A stretch of DNA of 64,000 nucleotides. It comes from Nitrosomonas sp. Is79A3. Lineage in GTDB: Bacteria > Pseudomonadota > Gammaproteobacteria > Burkholderiales > Nitrosomonadaceae. The notes under the pieces were generated by a model. The model ran no database searches, was not told the origin of the DNA, and saw only the letters and a list, made by a program, of their open reading frames with translations. Below, piece after piece: positions 1 through 9,071 of this stretch. The stretch is taken from positions 3,596,001 through 3,660,000 of the forward strand of contig NC_015731.1 of the NCBI RefSeq assembly GCF_000219585.1, read 5' to 3'. How positions within the stretch are numbered: the first letter of the stretch is position 1; each line of letters starts with the position of its first letter. The position numbers and the translations under genes are program-made.

Positions 1-1211
1 TAATGCTTGTAATTTAATTTTTCATAATCAAATAGCCATTTAATAAATTCATCGGGCGACATAGGTTTTGCAATAAAATAGCCTTGAATCTCATCACAGC
101 CAAGCACTGTTGCCAATTCGTAGTCCGCTTTAATTTCGATTCCTTCTACCACCACATTCAGGCCAAAAACCTTGCCTAATTTTATACTCGACTCAAGCAT
201 TGCACGAGTGGCAAGATCTTCCGCGGCGCCATGCGCAAAGATCCGGTCCACTTTGAGCTCTGTAAAGGGCATATGCTTAAGTGTTTCCATAGATGAATAA
301 CCTGTGCCAAAATCGTCAATAGACAATCCAAACCCCTTAAGTCTTATCCGCGTCAAAATATCCAGGGTTTGCGCAAAGTCTTTTCCCAGTTTGCTTTCAG
401 TGATTTCCAGAGTCACCCGGTCGATCGGCACATTACAATCACCCACTGCTTTTTCATAAATTTCCGGCAAGTTAAACCGATCCAGGTTTTCCATTGAAAC
501 ATTAACGGAAATCTTTAAATCCAAACCTTGCTGTAACCACACATCCAATTGCTGAGCGGATTTTGTTAAAATTCTGCGGGTAAATTCGTTGATCAAACCG
601 CATTGCTCGATAACGGGAATAAAACTATCCGGTGAAACATAACCGTAATGCGCATGGCGCCAGCGTGCCAGACATTCAACGCTCGTCACATGGCCGCTGG
701 AAACAGCAACTTTGGGTTGATAGAATAAGTCGAAATGATCAGCAAGCAGTGCTTGTTTAATTTCTTCCAGATTAAAGATCTGTCTCATTCGGGACAAATC
801 ACTGTTTCTCCGGACCGGCGAAGCAAGCTGTTCCAAAATCGTTGCCAAAGAACCGACCGTAACCGGTTTAGCCAATGTGCCAATGACGTTCAGTCCGCGT
901 ACAGTAGCCAGGCGTTCTGTTGCTTTAAGCAAATCAGGATCTACGCCTGAAAACAATACTATCTTGCCGCTATAACTTTGATCAGCAATGTTGCGCAAAA
1001 ACTCAATACCGTCCATCCCCGGCATTTCTATGTCACAAATCAGCAGGTCAACAGCAGTTACTTGCGCAGACAATACAAATAAGCCCGCCTTCCCATCTTC
1101 CGCAACCAGCACCTCATTGACACCCAGTTCTCTTAATAAATGACTGACAAATTCCAGCATGAATTTGTCGTCATCAAGCACCAGCACACGTATCTGCTTT
1201 TCATTATTCAT
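1..1211 (-). CDS. Receiver-EAL protein (c-di-GMP phosphodiesterase), 3' edge at window boundary
   Basis: Two-component output protein predicted to hydrolyse cyclic di-GMP. It reads from an ATG at 1211 through 403 codons to the left edge, where the last two bases are TA, so a stop may lie just outside. The N-terminal receiver (residues about 5-125) has the acidic triplet LDDD and the phospho-acceptor region LICDIEMPGMDG. The EAL domain (about 150-400) has FYQPKV, ECLARW (the EAL signature is ECL here), LEITES, DDFGTGYSS, LKVDR and VVEGIE, so the metal and catalytic residues are present and activity is likely. No GGDEF domain is seen. It lies downstream of, and in the same direction as, an orphan receiver gene, which suggests a shared signalling pathway; that link is inference. 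Confidence 0.9.
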   Translation of the reverse strand, partial: MNNEKQIRVLVLDDDKFMLEFVSHLLRELGVNEVLVAEDGKAGLFVLSAQVTAVDLLICDIEMPGMDGIEFLRNIADQSYSGKIVLFSGVDPDLLKATERLATVRGLNVIGTLAKPVTVGSLATILEQLASPVRRNSDLSRMRQIFNLEEIKQALLADHFDLFYQPKVAVSSGHVTSVECLARWRHAHYGYVSPDSFIPVIEQCGLINEFTRRILTKSAQQLDVWLQQGLDLKISVNVSMENLDRFNLPEIYEKAVGDCNVPIDRVTLEITESKLGKDFAQTLDILTRIRLKGFGLSIDDFGTGYSSMETLKHMPFTELKVDRIFAHGAAEDLATRAMLESSIKLGKVFGLNVVVEGIEIKADYELATVLGCDEIQGYFIAKPMSPDEFIKWLFDYEKLNYKH

Positions 1212-1302
1212 TCGAATAGTAGTTAAAGCCTACTTCCATGCTGCTGATCCATTGTACAAGAACCACTCAATCATCACTTTCCCTGTTCTAATACAATCCA
1301 TA

Positions 1303-1743
1303 TTACCGATTACTGTCATCTACACGTGCTTTACTATCCTGTTCCGGAACCAGCCATTTTAATAGCGTATTGACTAATAATTCAGGATTGATTGGCTTAG
1401 TTAGAAAATCATTCATGCCAACACTCCGGCACAAATCCTTATAATGATGATCTGCATTGGCTGTTACTGCAATAATCAATAAATCCGCCCATTGCGCATT
1501 AGTGCGGATTATTTTTGTAGCCTCCAGGCCATCCATGACAGGCATTTGAATGTCCATCAACACACAATCAATAGTCTCCTTACTCAATATCTCCAATGCT
1601 TCTTTTCCATGATTCGCAATAGCTACATGCGCCCCATTGTATTCCAGCAATCCCTTAGCAACCAGCTGGTTCAGTTCGTTATCCTCGACTACCAGGATAG
1701 TAAATCCTTTTAGTTCCTGATGTGAATTTTGAGTTAAATTCAT
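1303..1743 (-). CDS. Orphan CheY-like receiver domain protein
   Basis: A 146-residue protein made of one receiver domain. It has the acidic pocket VVEDNE, the phospho-acceptor motif LMDIQMPVMDG, the TAN switch region and the conserved lysine in FLTKPI. The sequence style (VEDNELNQLVA, MDGLEAT) is that of receivers found at the C-terminus of hybrid sensor kinases, but no kinase domain is encoded upstream: only about 75 bases separate it from cysN. It could be a free phosphorelay carrier or the surviving tail of a lost hybrid kinase. It lies about 90 bases upstream of the receiver-EAL gene, in the same direction. The partner kinase is not in the window. Confidence 0.85.
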   Translation of the reverse strand: MNLTQNSHQELKGFTILVVEDNELNQLVAKGLLEYNGAHVAIANHGKEALEILSKETIDCVLMDIQMPVMDGLEATKIIRTNAQWADLLIIAVTANADHHYKDLCRSVGMNDFLTKPINPELLVNTLLKWLVPEQDSKARVDDSNR

Positions 1744-1818
1744 TTTGTTAGTTTGCTTTAATCAAGGAGCGAGCACCAACTTGATAGTTTTGTCCTTTTT
1801 CGAATTTGCGCTTAACTT

Positions 1819-3096
1819 CTATGCGGGAGAAATCATACCGGCTGCCACCGTATTATTACTGCTTTCATCAATGATGATAAAACACCCGGTCGCACGATTA
1901 CGTGCATAATCGTCGAACACAATCGGCGACTGTACTTTCAGTCCAACATGGGCAATATCATTCATATTTAAAGTATTCACGGTTTCGTGATCCAGGGTAT
2001 TCACATCGACACGATAATCAATCCGGCTTATGATTGCTTTAACAAGGCGGGTCGTATGTTTGATCAGGTACTTCCGGCCCGGATCAAGGGGCTGTTCTGA
2101 AAGCCAGCATAACATCGCATCAAACGCTTTGCTAGTCCGTGGTGTATCACCTGTTTTCACCAGCATATCGCCACGTGAAATATCTAAATGATCTTCAATG
2201 GTCAATGTGATGGATTGAGGAGCAACCGCCTCATCAATGGGCCCCTCGTACCTGAGAATTTCTTTGATGCGTGAAGTTAAACCGGATGGTAGCAATGTGA
2301 CATTGTCTCCTACATGTATGGAACCTGATTCAATTCGTCCCATGTAACCACGAAAATCATGCAGTTCCTTAGTTTGCGGCCGGCACACCCATTGCACTGG
2401 AAAACGAAAATCTTCACGATTGATATCATCCTCGATCGATACATTTTCGAGCAAATCCATCAGCGTGGAATTTTGATACCAATCGAGATGATCACCGCGT
2501 TCAACCACCATATCCCCATTAAGCGCTGACATGGGAATATAGGTAATATTATGCAGCTTGAGGTTTTCAGCAAAAGCGGCAAAGTCCTTGCAAATGTGCT
2601 CAAATACCGACTGAGAATAATCCACCAAATCCATCTTGTTAATGGCTACAACCAGATGCGGAATCCCTACCAGGCTTGCCAGGTACGCATGGCGGCGCGA
2701 TTGCGTGAGCACACCCTTACGTGCATCAATCAGAATAATCGCCAGATTGGCAGTCGATGCGCCGGTTACCATATTGCGCGTATATTGCTCATGGCCTGGC
2801 GTATCGGCAATGATAAATTTGCGTTTGGGCGTCGCGAAGTAACGATAAGCCACATCAATGGTTATCCCTTGCTCACGCTCGGCCTGTAACCCGTCAGTCA
2901 GCAAAGACAAGTCGACACCTTCCGAGCCACGCTTACGTGTCGTGTTGGTAATGGAAGTTAACTGATCCTCAAAAATCGACTTTGAGTCATGCAGTAAACG
3001 GCCAATCAAAGTACTTTTGCCATCATCCACACTCCCGGCAGTAATAAAGCGTAATAACCCGGTTTGATCAAACGAAATTTTTTCAATTGCCGACAT
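1819..3096 (-). CDS. cysN: Sulfate adenylyltransferase subunit 1 (GTPase)
   Basis: GTP-hydrolysing subunit of ATP sulfurylase, which with CysD makes adenosine 5'-phosphosulfate (APS) from sulfate and ATP in the cytoplasm. The 425-residue protein has an EF-Tu-like GTPase domain: P-loop GSVDDGKST near residue 21, DTPGHEQY, and the NKMD guanine-specificity motif. Beta-barrel domains follow. The length fits stand-alone CysN and no APS kinase (CysC) domain is fused, which agrees with the APS-type reductase CysH encoded upstream. It is the last gene of the leftward cys operon, about 130 bases after cysD. Confidence 0.97.
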   Translation of the reverse strand: MSAIEKISFDQTGLLRFITAGSVDDGKSTLIGRLLHDSKSIFEDQLTSITNTTRKRGSEGVDLSLLTDGLQAEREQGITIDVAYRYFATPKRKFIIADTPGHEQYTRNMVTGASTANLAIILIDARKGVLTQSRRHAYLASLVGIPHLVVAINKMDLVDYSQSVFEHICKDFAAFAENLKLHNITYIPMSALNGDMVVERGDHLDWYQNSTLMDLLENVSIEDDINREDFRFPVQWVCRPQTKELHDFRGYMGRIESGSIHVGDNVTLLPSGLTSRIKEILRYEGPIDEAVAPQSITLTIEDHLDISRGDMLVKTGDTPRTSKAFDAMLCWLSEQPLDPGRKYLIKHTTRLVKAIISRIDYRVDVNTLDHETVNTLNMNDIAHVGLKVQSPIVFDDYARNRATGCFIIIDESSNNTVAAGMISPA

Positions 3097-3227
3097 TTAG
3101 GAACCTTCTGGAAATTCGTATCACCGCAATAGATAGAAACAAGTGGTTTGGAATAGTAGAAGCCGATTCACTCAATTGACTGAATGCGGTGTTTTCCCAG
3201 TCAATTATCACCACGCATCCGCCAATG

Positions 3228-4133
3228 TTAGAAATAGCCTTCTTTTTTACGCAATTCCATGGATGCTTCGGATGTCTGATCGTCCATGCGCGTGGCACCG
3301 CGCTCAGTAATTCTCGTCATTGCTGTCTCTGCAATGATTGCATCCACATTAGCAGCATTGGATTCTACTGGGCAGGTGCAACTCATGTCACCCACAGTGC
3401 GGAAGCGCACCATCATTTGCTCAATTTTTTCGTCCGCTTGCGGTTGCACCAGGTGAGAAACGGGCAACAAGCCTGCAGCACGCCGTATAACTTCGCGCCT
3501 ATGGGCAAAATAAATCTTAGGTACTTCCAAATTCTCGCGTGCAATATATTCCCAAACATCCAGCTCAGTCCAGTTGCTGATTGGAAATACCCGGATATTC
3601 TCGCCGGGGTGTGTCCGGGTATTATAAAGATCCCATAACTCCGGACGCTGATTTTTTGGATCCCATTGGCCAAACTCATCGCGGAAAGAAAAGATTCGCT
3701 CCTTGGCGCGCGCTTTTTCTTCATCCCGGCGTGCACCACCGATGCAAGCATCAAATTTAAATTCTGCAATGGCATCCAACAGCGTCACTGATTGAAAAGC
3801 GTTACGGCTCTGATTCTCTGAACGCAGCACTACTCTGCCTTTCTTGATCGAGTCTTCCATACTGCGCACAATCAAGCGCTCACCCAACTCTTTGACGCGA
3901 TGATCACGGAATTCGATGACATCAGGAAAGTTATGTTCCGTATCAATATGCATCAGGGGAAACGGGAAGCGGCCGGGACGAAATGCTTTCTCAGCCAAGC
4001 GCAATAAAACAATGGAATCCTTACCACCGGAGAACAGCAGAACGGGATTGGCGCATTCTGCCGCCACTTCGCGCATAATATGGATCGCTTCACTTTCCAG
4101 CGCATCAAGATGGGTAAAAGGATGGGTACTCAT
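3228..4133 (-). CDS. cysD: Sulfate adenylyltransferase subunit 2
   Basis: Catalytic subunit of ATP sulfurylase. It forms APS from ATP and sulfate, driven by GTP hydrolysis on CysN. It belongs to the PAPS reductase/PP-loop family and has the PP-loop LLFSGGKDS near residues 32-40, then MHIDTEHNFP and the R-rich C-terminal region typical of CysD. The frame is open upstream to 4175, but the ATG at 4133 is preferred because it follows an AGAGAAAG ribosome-binding site and gives the usual N-terminus and length (301 residues). It lies between cysH and cysN in the leftward operon. Confidence 0.96.
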   Translation of the reverse strand: MSTHPFTHLDALESEAIHIMREVAAECANPVLLFSGGKDSIVLLRLAEKAFRPGRFPFPLMHIDTEHNFPDVIEFRDHRVKELGERLIVRSMEDSIKKGRVVLRSENQSRNAFQSVTLLDAIAEFKFDACIGGARRDEEKARAKERIFSFRDEFGQWDPKNQRPELWDLYNTRTHPGENIRVFPISNWTELDVWEYIARENLEVPKIYFAHRREVIRRAAGLLPVSHLVQPQADEKIEQMMVRFRTVGDMSCTCPVESNAANVDAIIAETAMTRITERGATRMDDQTSEASMELRKKEGYF

Positions 4134-4218
4134 TTTCTTTCTCTTAATACTCAGTTTAAGGCAAATCCTAGTCACGCAGTTTGCAAAAAAGGATTCATGA
4201 CGGTGCTTTCAATTGCGC

Positions 4219-4917
4219 CTATTTTAATGGAATAACCTTGCCGGTATGCAATCCACATTCCTTCGTTTCTGGCGTTTCCCACCACCAGCGTCCGGAACGG
4301 ATATCTTCGCCCGGTGTAATCGCACGCGTGCAAGGTGCGCAGCCGATACTCGGATAAAACTTATCATGCAGCTTGTTATAAGGCACTTCATACTGCTTGA
4401 GATATTCCCAGACTTCCGCGTTAGACCATTCCAGCAACGGGTTCACCTTCTGCATACGATTGCCCATATCATAGGCAGACACCTTCAAACTCAGCCGGCT
4501 GGTTGCCTGCTCGTGTCTTATTCCGGTCACCCACGCACGTTTACCCTGTAAAGCGCGGCGCAAAGGCTCCACTTTACGGATATGACAACAGGCTTTACGC
4601 AGCTCGATGCTCTGATAAAAACCATTGACGCCATTCTCGGCAACATAGGCTTCCACTTGTTTTACATTGGGAAAATAGATGCGTAGCGGCGTTTTGTACC
4701 GTTCCCGTACTGTTTGCATCAAATCATAGGTTTCTTGCGGCAATCGCCCGGTATCCAGACTGAACATATCAATAGCGAGTTGATACCGGTCAATGATATC
4801 AGTCAGCACCATATCCTCTGCGCCCAGACTATTCGCGAATGTAACCGGTGCAAAGTCGCGTATGGTTTCGGTCAGGATTGCAACAACCTGCTCAATTTTT
4901 TGCTGCAACTCACTCAT
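4219..4917 (-). CDS. cysH: Assimilatory adenylyl-sulfate (APS) reductase
   Basis: Reduces activated sulfate to sulfite using thioredoxin. Numbered from the ATG at 4917 (232 residues), it has cysteine pairs C110-C111 and C193-x2-C196, which bind a [4Fe-4S] cluster and mark the APS-reducing (bacterial and plant) branch rather than the PAPS-specific enteric enzyme. The catalytic cysteine is in ECGLH near residue 221. The frame is open upstream to 4983, but the chosen ATG overlaps the stop of the DUF934 gene by 8 bases and gives the usual N-terminus. The absence of a cysC in the window agrees with direct use of APS. Confidence 0.95.
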   Translation of the reverse strand: MSELQQKIEQVVAILTETIRDFAPVTFANSLGAEDMVLTDIIDRYQLAIDMFSLDTGRLPQETYDLMQTVRERYKTPLRIYFPNVKQVEAYVAENGVNGFYQSIELRKACCHIRKVEPLRRALQGKRAWVTGIRHEQATSRLSLKVSAYDMGNRMQKVNPLLEWSNAEVWEYLKQYEVPYNKLHDKFYPSIGCAPCTRAITPGEDIRSGRWWWETPETKECGLHTGKVIPLK

Positions 4918-5449
4918 TGACCATATCCACCGCCGGATTTCCCTTGCGCTGCACCCGCCGGAATAATGGCAGTTTCTGGTCAAAAGAAGTTTGATAAACT
5001 TCGGAAAAATCAGTCAATCCTTTTAATGCGTCTTCCATGTTACGATCCGGACGTGTTGCAAAGGCATCAAAACCCACGCGCTGCATATAAAATAATTGAT
5101 CACGCAAGACATCGCCGATCGCCCGCAATTCCCCCGTATACCCGAGGCGCGCACGCAAGTTATAAGCTATTGAATAACCTCGGCCATCTGAGAATTTTGG
5201 AAAATCAACCGCAATCACAGAAAATTTGTGTATATCGCCTTTCAAATCCTCCGGCCGCTCGGCGCTCGCCAGCCACACACCAATTTCAGCACGTTGTTGC
5301 AATGCATCACGTTGCTGCAGCCACACTGACAATGGAACAATCACCTTGCCTTCTGGAACCGTGACATTTTCAGCTGACTCCTGTTCATTTAAACGGAGAA
5401 CAATCCAATCATCTGCAACGATTGTTTTATTTTTTATTATCATCTTCAC
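4910..5449 (-). CDS. DUF934 family protein of the sulfite reductase operon
   Basis: A 179-residue DUF934 protein, a family almost always encoded next to ferredoxin-type sulfite or nitrite reductase in proteobacteria that lack the CysJ flavoprotein. The motif FPKFSDGRGYSIAYNLR is typical. The biochemical role is not established; an accessory or electron-transfer role for CysI is usually proposed from gene neighbourhood. The frame begins with a GTG at 5449 directly after the cysI stop, and an ATG two codons later (5443) is an equally good start. It overlaps cysH by 8 bases, so translation of the two is probably coupled. Confidence 0.9.
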   Translation of the reverse strand: MKMIIKNKTIVADDWIVLRLNEQESAENVTVPEGKVIVPLSVWLQQRDALQQRAEIGVWLASAERPEDLKGDIHKFSVIAVDFPKFSDGRGYSIAYNLRARLGYTGELRAIGDVLRDQLFYMQRVGFDAFATRPDRNMEDALKGLTDFSEVYQTSFDQKLPLFRRVQRKGNPAVDMVNE

Positions 5450-7192
5450 TTAAAACCTTGGGGAATAATAAGGAATTGAATATTGCGCAGGAACCACGAC
5501 ATGCTTATCCGCAATCTCTTCTTCCGCTACAGCAAAATCCGTCGCATACACATGTTCTTTAAAAGGCGCATGACCAATGCGGCGCACTGTGTCGATAAAG
5601 CTTTCAGCTTCCAACCGTTCACGCAGATAAACCTGAAGCAGACGATCGATCACTTCAGGCACTTGGTTAAATGTAAAAGATGGGCCGATAATCTTACCGA
5701 TCGAACTCAGGTTACCTTCAGCACCGCCCAGTGATACTTGATACCATTCATCGTGATCTTTTTTTTCCACCCCGGTAATGCCGATATTGCCGATATGATG
5801 CTGCCCGCAAGCATTGACACAACCGGAGATGTTCAGTGATATCTCACCAATATCATGCTGAAAATCCCAATCTTCAAAACGCTCGGCAATCAACTGTGCC
5901 AACGGTATGGAGCGTGCATTGGCCAACGTGCAGAACTCCGCACCGGGACAACTGATAATATCAGTCAGCAAACCGATATTGGGCGCGGTCAGTTCTTGCG
6001 CGGTCGCTTCTTGCCATAACCGAATCAAATCCTTCTGCCGGACATCCGCCAATACCAGATTTTGTTTATGCGTGATGCGTAATTCACCAAAACTATAGCG
6101 CTCCGCCAAGTCTGCTATGGCTTCCATCTGTTCAGCCGTAGCATCGCCGGGTACAGTGCCCGGCTTCTTCAACGACAAGACGACAATCGCATAACCGGGA
6201 ACACGATGCGCCTTCACATTGCGTAACATCCAGTTGGAAAATGAGCGACTATCTGCCTTGAATTCATTCAGTTGCGAATCATGATCGGTTAATTTTTCAT
6301 AAGCCGGATCAGTGAAGAACGTGGCAACGCGATTGACTTCCTCACTGGTTAAAGTGCCGGGACCGTCCTTGAGATCTGCCCAATCGGCTTCGACTTGACG
6401 TTTAAACTCATCAATCCCTAACGCCTTTACCAGTATCTTGATACGCGCTTTGTATTTATTATCCCGGCGCCCATATTGGTTATAGATTCTCAAAATGGAT
6501 TCTACATACGTCAAGATATGTTGCCAGGGCACAAATCCACAAATCTCACTGCCGATGATCGGCGTACGCCCCAATCCTCCACCCACCAGCACCCGGAAAC
6601 CGATTTCGCCTTGCGCATTTTTTGTGACGGATAAGCCAATGTCATGCGCATAAACAGCAGCACGATCTTCTTTTCCACCACTGATGGCAATCTTAAATTT
6701 TCGCGGCAAATAAGCAAATTCCGGATGAAAAGTGCTCCACTGGCGCAAAATCTCCGCATAGGGACGTGGATCTACTACTTCATCCTGAGCCACACCGGCG
6801 AATTCATCCGACGTAATATTGCGCACACAGTTACCGGATGTCTGGATGGCATGCATTTCGACCGAAGCCAGATCAGCCAAGATATCGGGGGTATCTTCCA
6901 GTTTTAGCCAATTAAACTGAATATTCTGGCGTGTCGTGAAATGCCCGTAATTACGATCATATTTGCGGGCAATATGGGCAAACATGCGCATCTGCTTCGA
7001 CGAGATCAAACCATAAGGCACCGCAATACGTAACATGTAGGCATGTATTTGCATATACAAACCATTTTGCAGCCGTAAAGGCAGGAATTCCTCTTCAGTC
7101 AATTCATCGGAAAGACGCCGGCGTACCTGATCACGGTACTGCTTGACACGCTCATCCACTATTTGTTGATCATATTCATCATAGCGATACAT
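5450..7192 (-). CDS. cysI: Sulfite reductase hemoprotein (nitrite/sulfite reductase family)
   Basis: Siroheme and [4Fe-4S] enzyme reducing sulfite to sulfide by six electrons for cysteine synthesis. The 580-residue protein has the duplicated ferredoxin-like half-domains of the family. The cluster and siroheme cysteines are visible as C415-x5-C421 and C458-x3-C462, within CPGAEFC and SGCVNACGQHH. The N-terminal part has the substrate-side motif TTRQNIQFNW. Linkage to cysH, cysD and cysN argues for sulfite rather than nitrite as substrate. No cysJ is present, so the electron donor is probably ferredoxin or a DUF934-dependent route. It is the first large gene of the leftward operon. Confidence 0.94.
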   Translation of the reverse strand: MYRYDEYDQQIVDERVKQYRDQVRRRLSDELTEEEFLPLRLQNGLYMQIHAYMLRIAVPYGLISSKQMRMFAHIARKYDRNYGHFTTRQNIQFNWLKLEDTPDILADLASVEMHAIQTSGNCVRNITSDEFAGVAQDEVVDPRPYAEILRQWSTFHPEFAYLPRKFKIAISGGKEDRAAVYAHDIGLSVTKNAQGEIGFRVLVGGGLGRTPIIGSEICGFVPWQHILTYVESILRIYNQYGRRDNKYKARIKILVKALGIDEFKRQVEADWADLKDGPGTLTSEEVNRVATFFTDPAYEKLTDHDSQLNEFKADSRSFSNWMLRNVKAHRVPGYAIVVLSLKKPGTVPGDATAEQMEAIADLAERYSFGELRITHKQNLVLADVRQKDLIRLWQEATAQELTAPNIGLLTDIISCPGAEFCTLANARSIPLAQLIAERFEDWDFQHDIGEISLNISGCVNACGQHHIGNIGITGVEKKDHDEWYQVSLGGAEGNLSSIGKIIGPSFTFNQVPEVIDRLLQVYLRERLEAESFIDTVRRIGHAPFKEHVYATDFAVAEEEIADKHVVVPAQYSIPYYSPRF

Positions 7193-7278
7193 ATTTATTT
7201 CCCCGCATATTCATTTAAAGCTGCTCAGTAAGGTATGCAACAAAAATATTTTTATTAATCAGAAATTCAACTGATATT

Positions 7279-7509
7279 CTAGGATTCTGATTGCGTGTAA
7301 CGCTTGGACACGGGCAACAATAATGCTGCATCCAAGGGAAATTTAGCACCATATTTCATAATATGATTCACATCATCATCCTCGTCATGTCTTAATGCCA
7401 TACCAATATAAGCATGTTCGCCACTCTCACCCACCACCACACCAATGCGCCCGCCACAACCATTAAACCATGAGACCTGTTTAGGTTTATTCTCAATATT
7501 TGTACTCAT
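7279..7509 (-). CDS. Small conserved-looking protein heading the cys operon
   Basis: A 76-residue acidic protein from the ATG at 7509, which follows the ribosome-binding site AAAGGA. It has a glycine-rich segment FNGCGGRIGVVVG, then an acidic run (RHDEDDD) and a C-terminal LLLPVSKRY. There is no signal peptide or membrane segment, and a single cysteine. I do not recognise a family. It lies 86 bases upstream of cysI in the same direction and just downstream of the cysB-cys divergent region, so it is probably the first gene of the sulfate-assimilation operon. A regulatory or carrier role in sulfur metabolism is possible but only from context. Confidence 0.75.
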   Translation of the reverse strand: MSTNIENKPKQVSWFNGCGGRIGVVVGESGEHAYIGMALRHDEDDDVNHIMKYGAKFPLDAALLLPVSKRYTQSES

Positions 7510-7968
7510 CAATCAATCCTTTGTTTCATTAATGGGAAGTTGCTGAAGCCTGTCAATGAATCAGCAACTCACCATCACAGCCCCTTATCACACTGACACA
7601 CAAAGCAACTTCTTAATTGTCACCTTAAATTTATTGCACATTGATCATACTGTCCGGCTCTAATTCCAACTTTCAAGAGTCAGTTTGATATCTGCCACTC
7701 CTGCTGCGGGCAAAATAAGCAATGCTGCTATTCTAGCAAAAAACGAAATGGGAATCGCCCTATGCATTTAATCACAGACAAAATGCAGTACACTCATTTC
7801 ACATAAAAATTGATGTGAAATGGTACAGTTAGCAAAACCGACAAAATATCAAAATACGAACAATAAGAAAATCACAAAGAATTTTACTCATTTTGACAGA
7901 GCTTGCGCTGGAGCCAATCAGGAAATCTGACACCGCGCACCTCATAGGTAATTTCTTTTAGCTATCTT

Positions 7969-7992
7969 GCTACTTTCTTTTTAAAAAGTAGC
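7969..7992. repeat. Palindrome upstream of cysB
   Basis: The arms GCTACTTT (7969-7976) and AAAGTAGC (7985-7992) are perfect inverted repeats around an 8-base CT/A-rich centre. It lies about 80 bases before cysB. It could be a hairpin or a protein-binding site. It has no obvious transcript to terminate on the + strand. Confidence 0.45.
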
Positions 7993-7994
7993 AT

Positions 7995-8032
7995 CATAAC
8001 AATACAATTTTATAATTCAAAATAATGTTATG
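7995..8032. promoter_or_regulatory. Candidate operator in the cysB promoter
   Basis: CATAAC (7995-8000) and GTTATG (8027-8032) form an inverted pair around the AT-rich block TTTTATAATT, which resembles a -10 element. It lies 40-78 bases before the cysB ATG. ATAAC-type half sites suit a LysR-type regulator such as CysB acting on its own gene, but this assignment is inference. Confidence 0.35.
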
Positions 8033-8072
8033 TTAGATCGATATAACCACTTATTATTAACAGGCACGACCA

Positions 8073-9071
8073 ATGAAACTCCAGCAACTTCGCTATTTAT
8101 GTGAAACCGCCAGCCAGGATATGAATTTATCCAAAGCGGCAAAAAAATTACATACCTCTCAACCCGCCATCAGCAAGCAAATTCAGATGCTTGAGGATGA
8201 GCTCGGTGTAGATATTTTTTTGCGCAATGGTAAACGTATTGTGCAAATAACGCCACCTGGGCAATTAATCATAAAAACGGCCACCCGGATGCTTCGCGAT
8301 GCCGATAATCTAAGAAAAATTGCGGAGGAATTTACTAATGAAGCCGGCGGCACACTGACTATCGCCACAACACACACGCAGGCGCGCTATGCTTTACCCC
8401 CTGTGATCAAGCGCTTTACCGAACGTTACCCAAAAGTCAAATTAATCCTGCGGCAAGGAAGTCCGATGCAAATTTCTGCTTTAGTGACCTCGGGCGAAGC
8501 GGATATTGCGATTGCCACTGAAGCCTTTGAGCAATTTCCAGAACTCATATTGCTGCCGTGTTATCAGTGGAATCGATGTGTCGTTGTGCCGCCCAAGCAC
8601 CCGCTTCTAAAGCTAAAAAAACTCTCATTGGAGGCGATTAATCAATATCCTATCATTACTTATGATTTTGCTTTTACCGGGCGTTCAAAAATCAACCAGG
8701 CATTTGCTAGCCGGGGACTGGAACCCAATGTGGTGCTGACGGCCATTGACTCGGATGTGATCAAAACTTATGTAGAACTGGGGCTGGGTGTTGGTATACT
8801 GGCAAACATGGCTTTTGATTCCAAGCGAGACAAAAATCTCAGATCAATAGATGCTAGTCATTTGTTCGAACCCAGCACGACACGCATCGGTATCAGCCGC
8901 AATAGCTATATACGTGGTTATGTCTTCGATTTTATCGAAATGTTTGCACCGCATCTTGACCACGCAAATATCCAAGCTAAACTGGAAAGTAGTAAATATG
9001 ATGACGCGGAGATCGCAAACTCATTTCCATTGAAAGCAAGTAACCAATCATTTGTTGAGGTCAAAAAATGA
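8073..9071 (+). CDS. cysB: LysR-type regulator CysB
   Basis: Transcriptional activator of sulfate assimilation, which in known systems responds to N-acetylserine or O-acetylserine. The 332-residue protein has the N-terminal winged helix-turn-helix typical of CysB (MKLQQLRYLCETA, then SKAAKKLHTSQPAISKQI at about residues 19-37). A periplasmic-binding-protein-like effector domain follows, with TTHTQARYALP, a well-conserved CysB segment. It is divergent from the cys operon across 560 bases, the expected arrangement for its regulator. Its 3' end overlaps the next gene, a cytochrome c, by 4 bases (ATGA), so the two are probably co-translated. Confidence 0.95.
   Translation: MKLQQLRYLCETASQDMNLSKAAKKLHTSQPAISKQIQMLEDELGVDIFLRNGKRIVQITPPGQLIIKTATRMLRDADNLRKIAEEFTNEAGGTLTIATTHTQARYALPPVIKRFTERYPKVKLILRQGSPMQISALVTSGEADIAIATEAFEQFPELILLPCYQWNRCVVVPPKHPLLKLKKLSLEAINQYPIITYDFAFTGRSKINQAFASRGLEPNVVLTAIDSDVIKTYVELGLGVGILANMAFDSKRDKNLRSIDASHLFEPSTTRIGISRNSYIRGYVFDFIEMFAPHLDHANIQAKLESSKYDDAEIANSFPLKASNQSFVEVKK

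Larger units (their letters stand above)
7513..8072. promoter_or_regulatory. Divergent regulatory region between the cys operon and cysB
   Basis: About 560 bases with no gene, lying between the leftward cys operon and rightward cysB. It is AT-rich and should hold the promoters of both units and CysB-binding sites. Two inverted repeats near cysB are listed separately. I see no riboswitch fold and no RNA gene. Confidence 0.6.
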
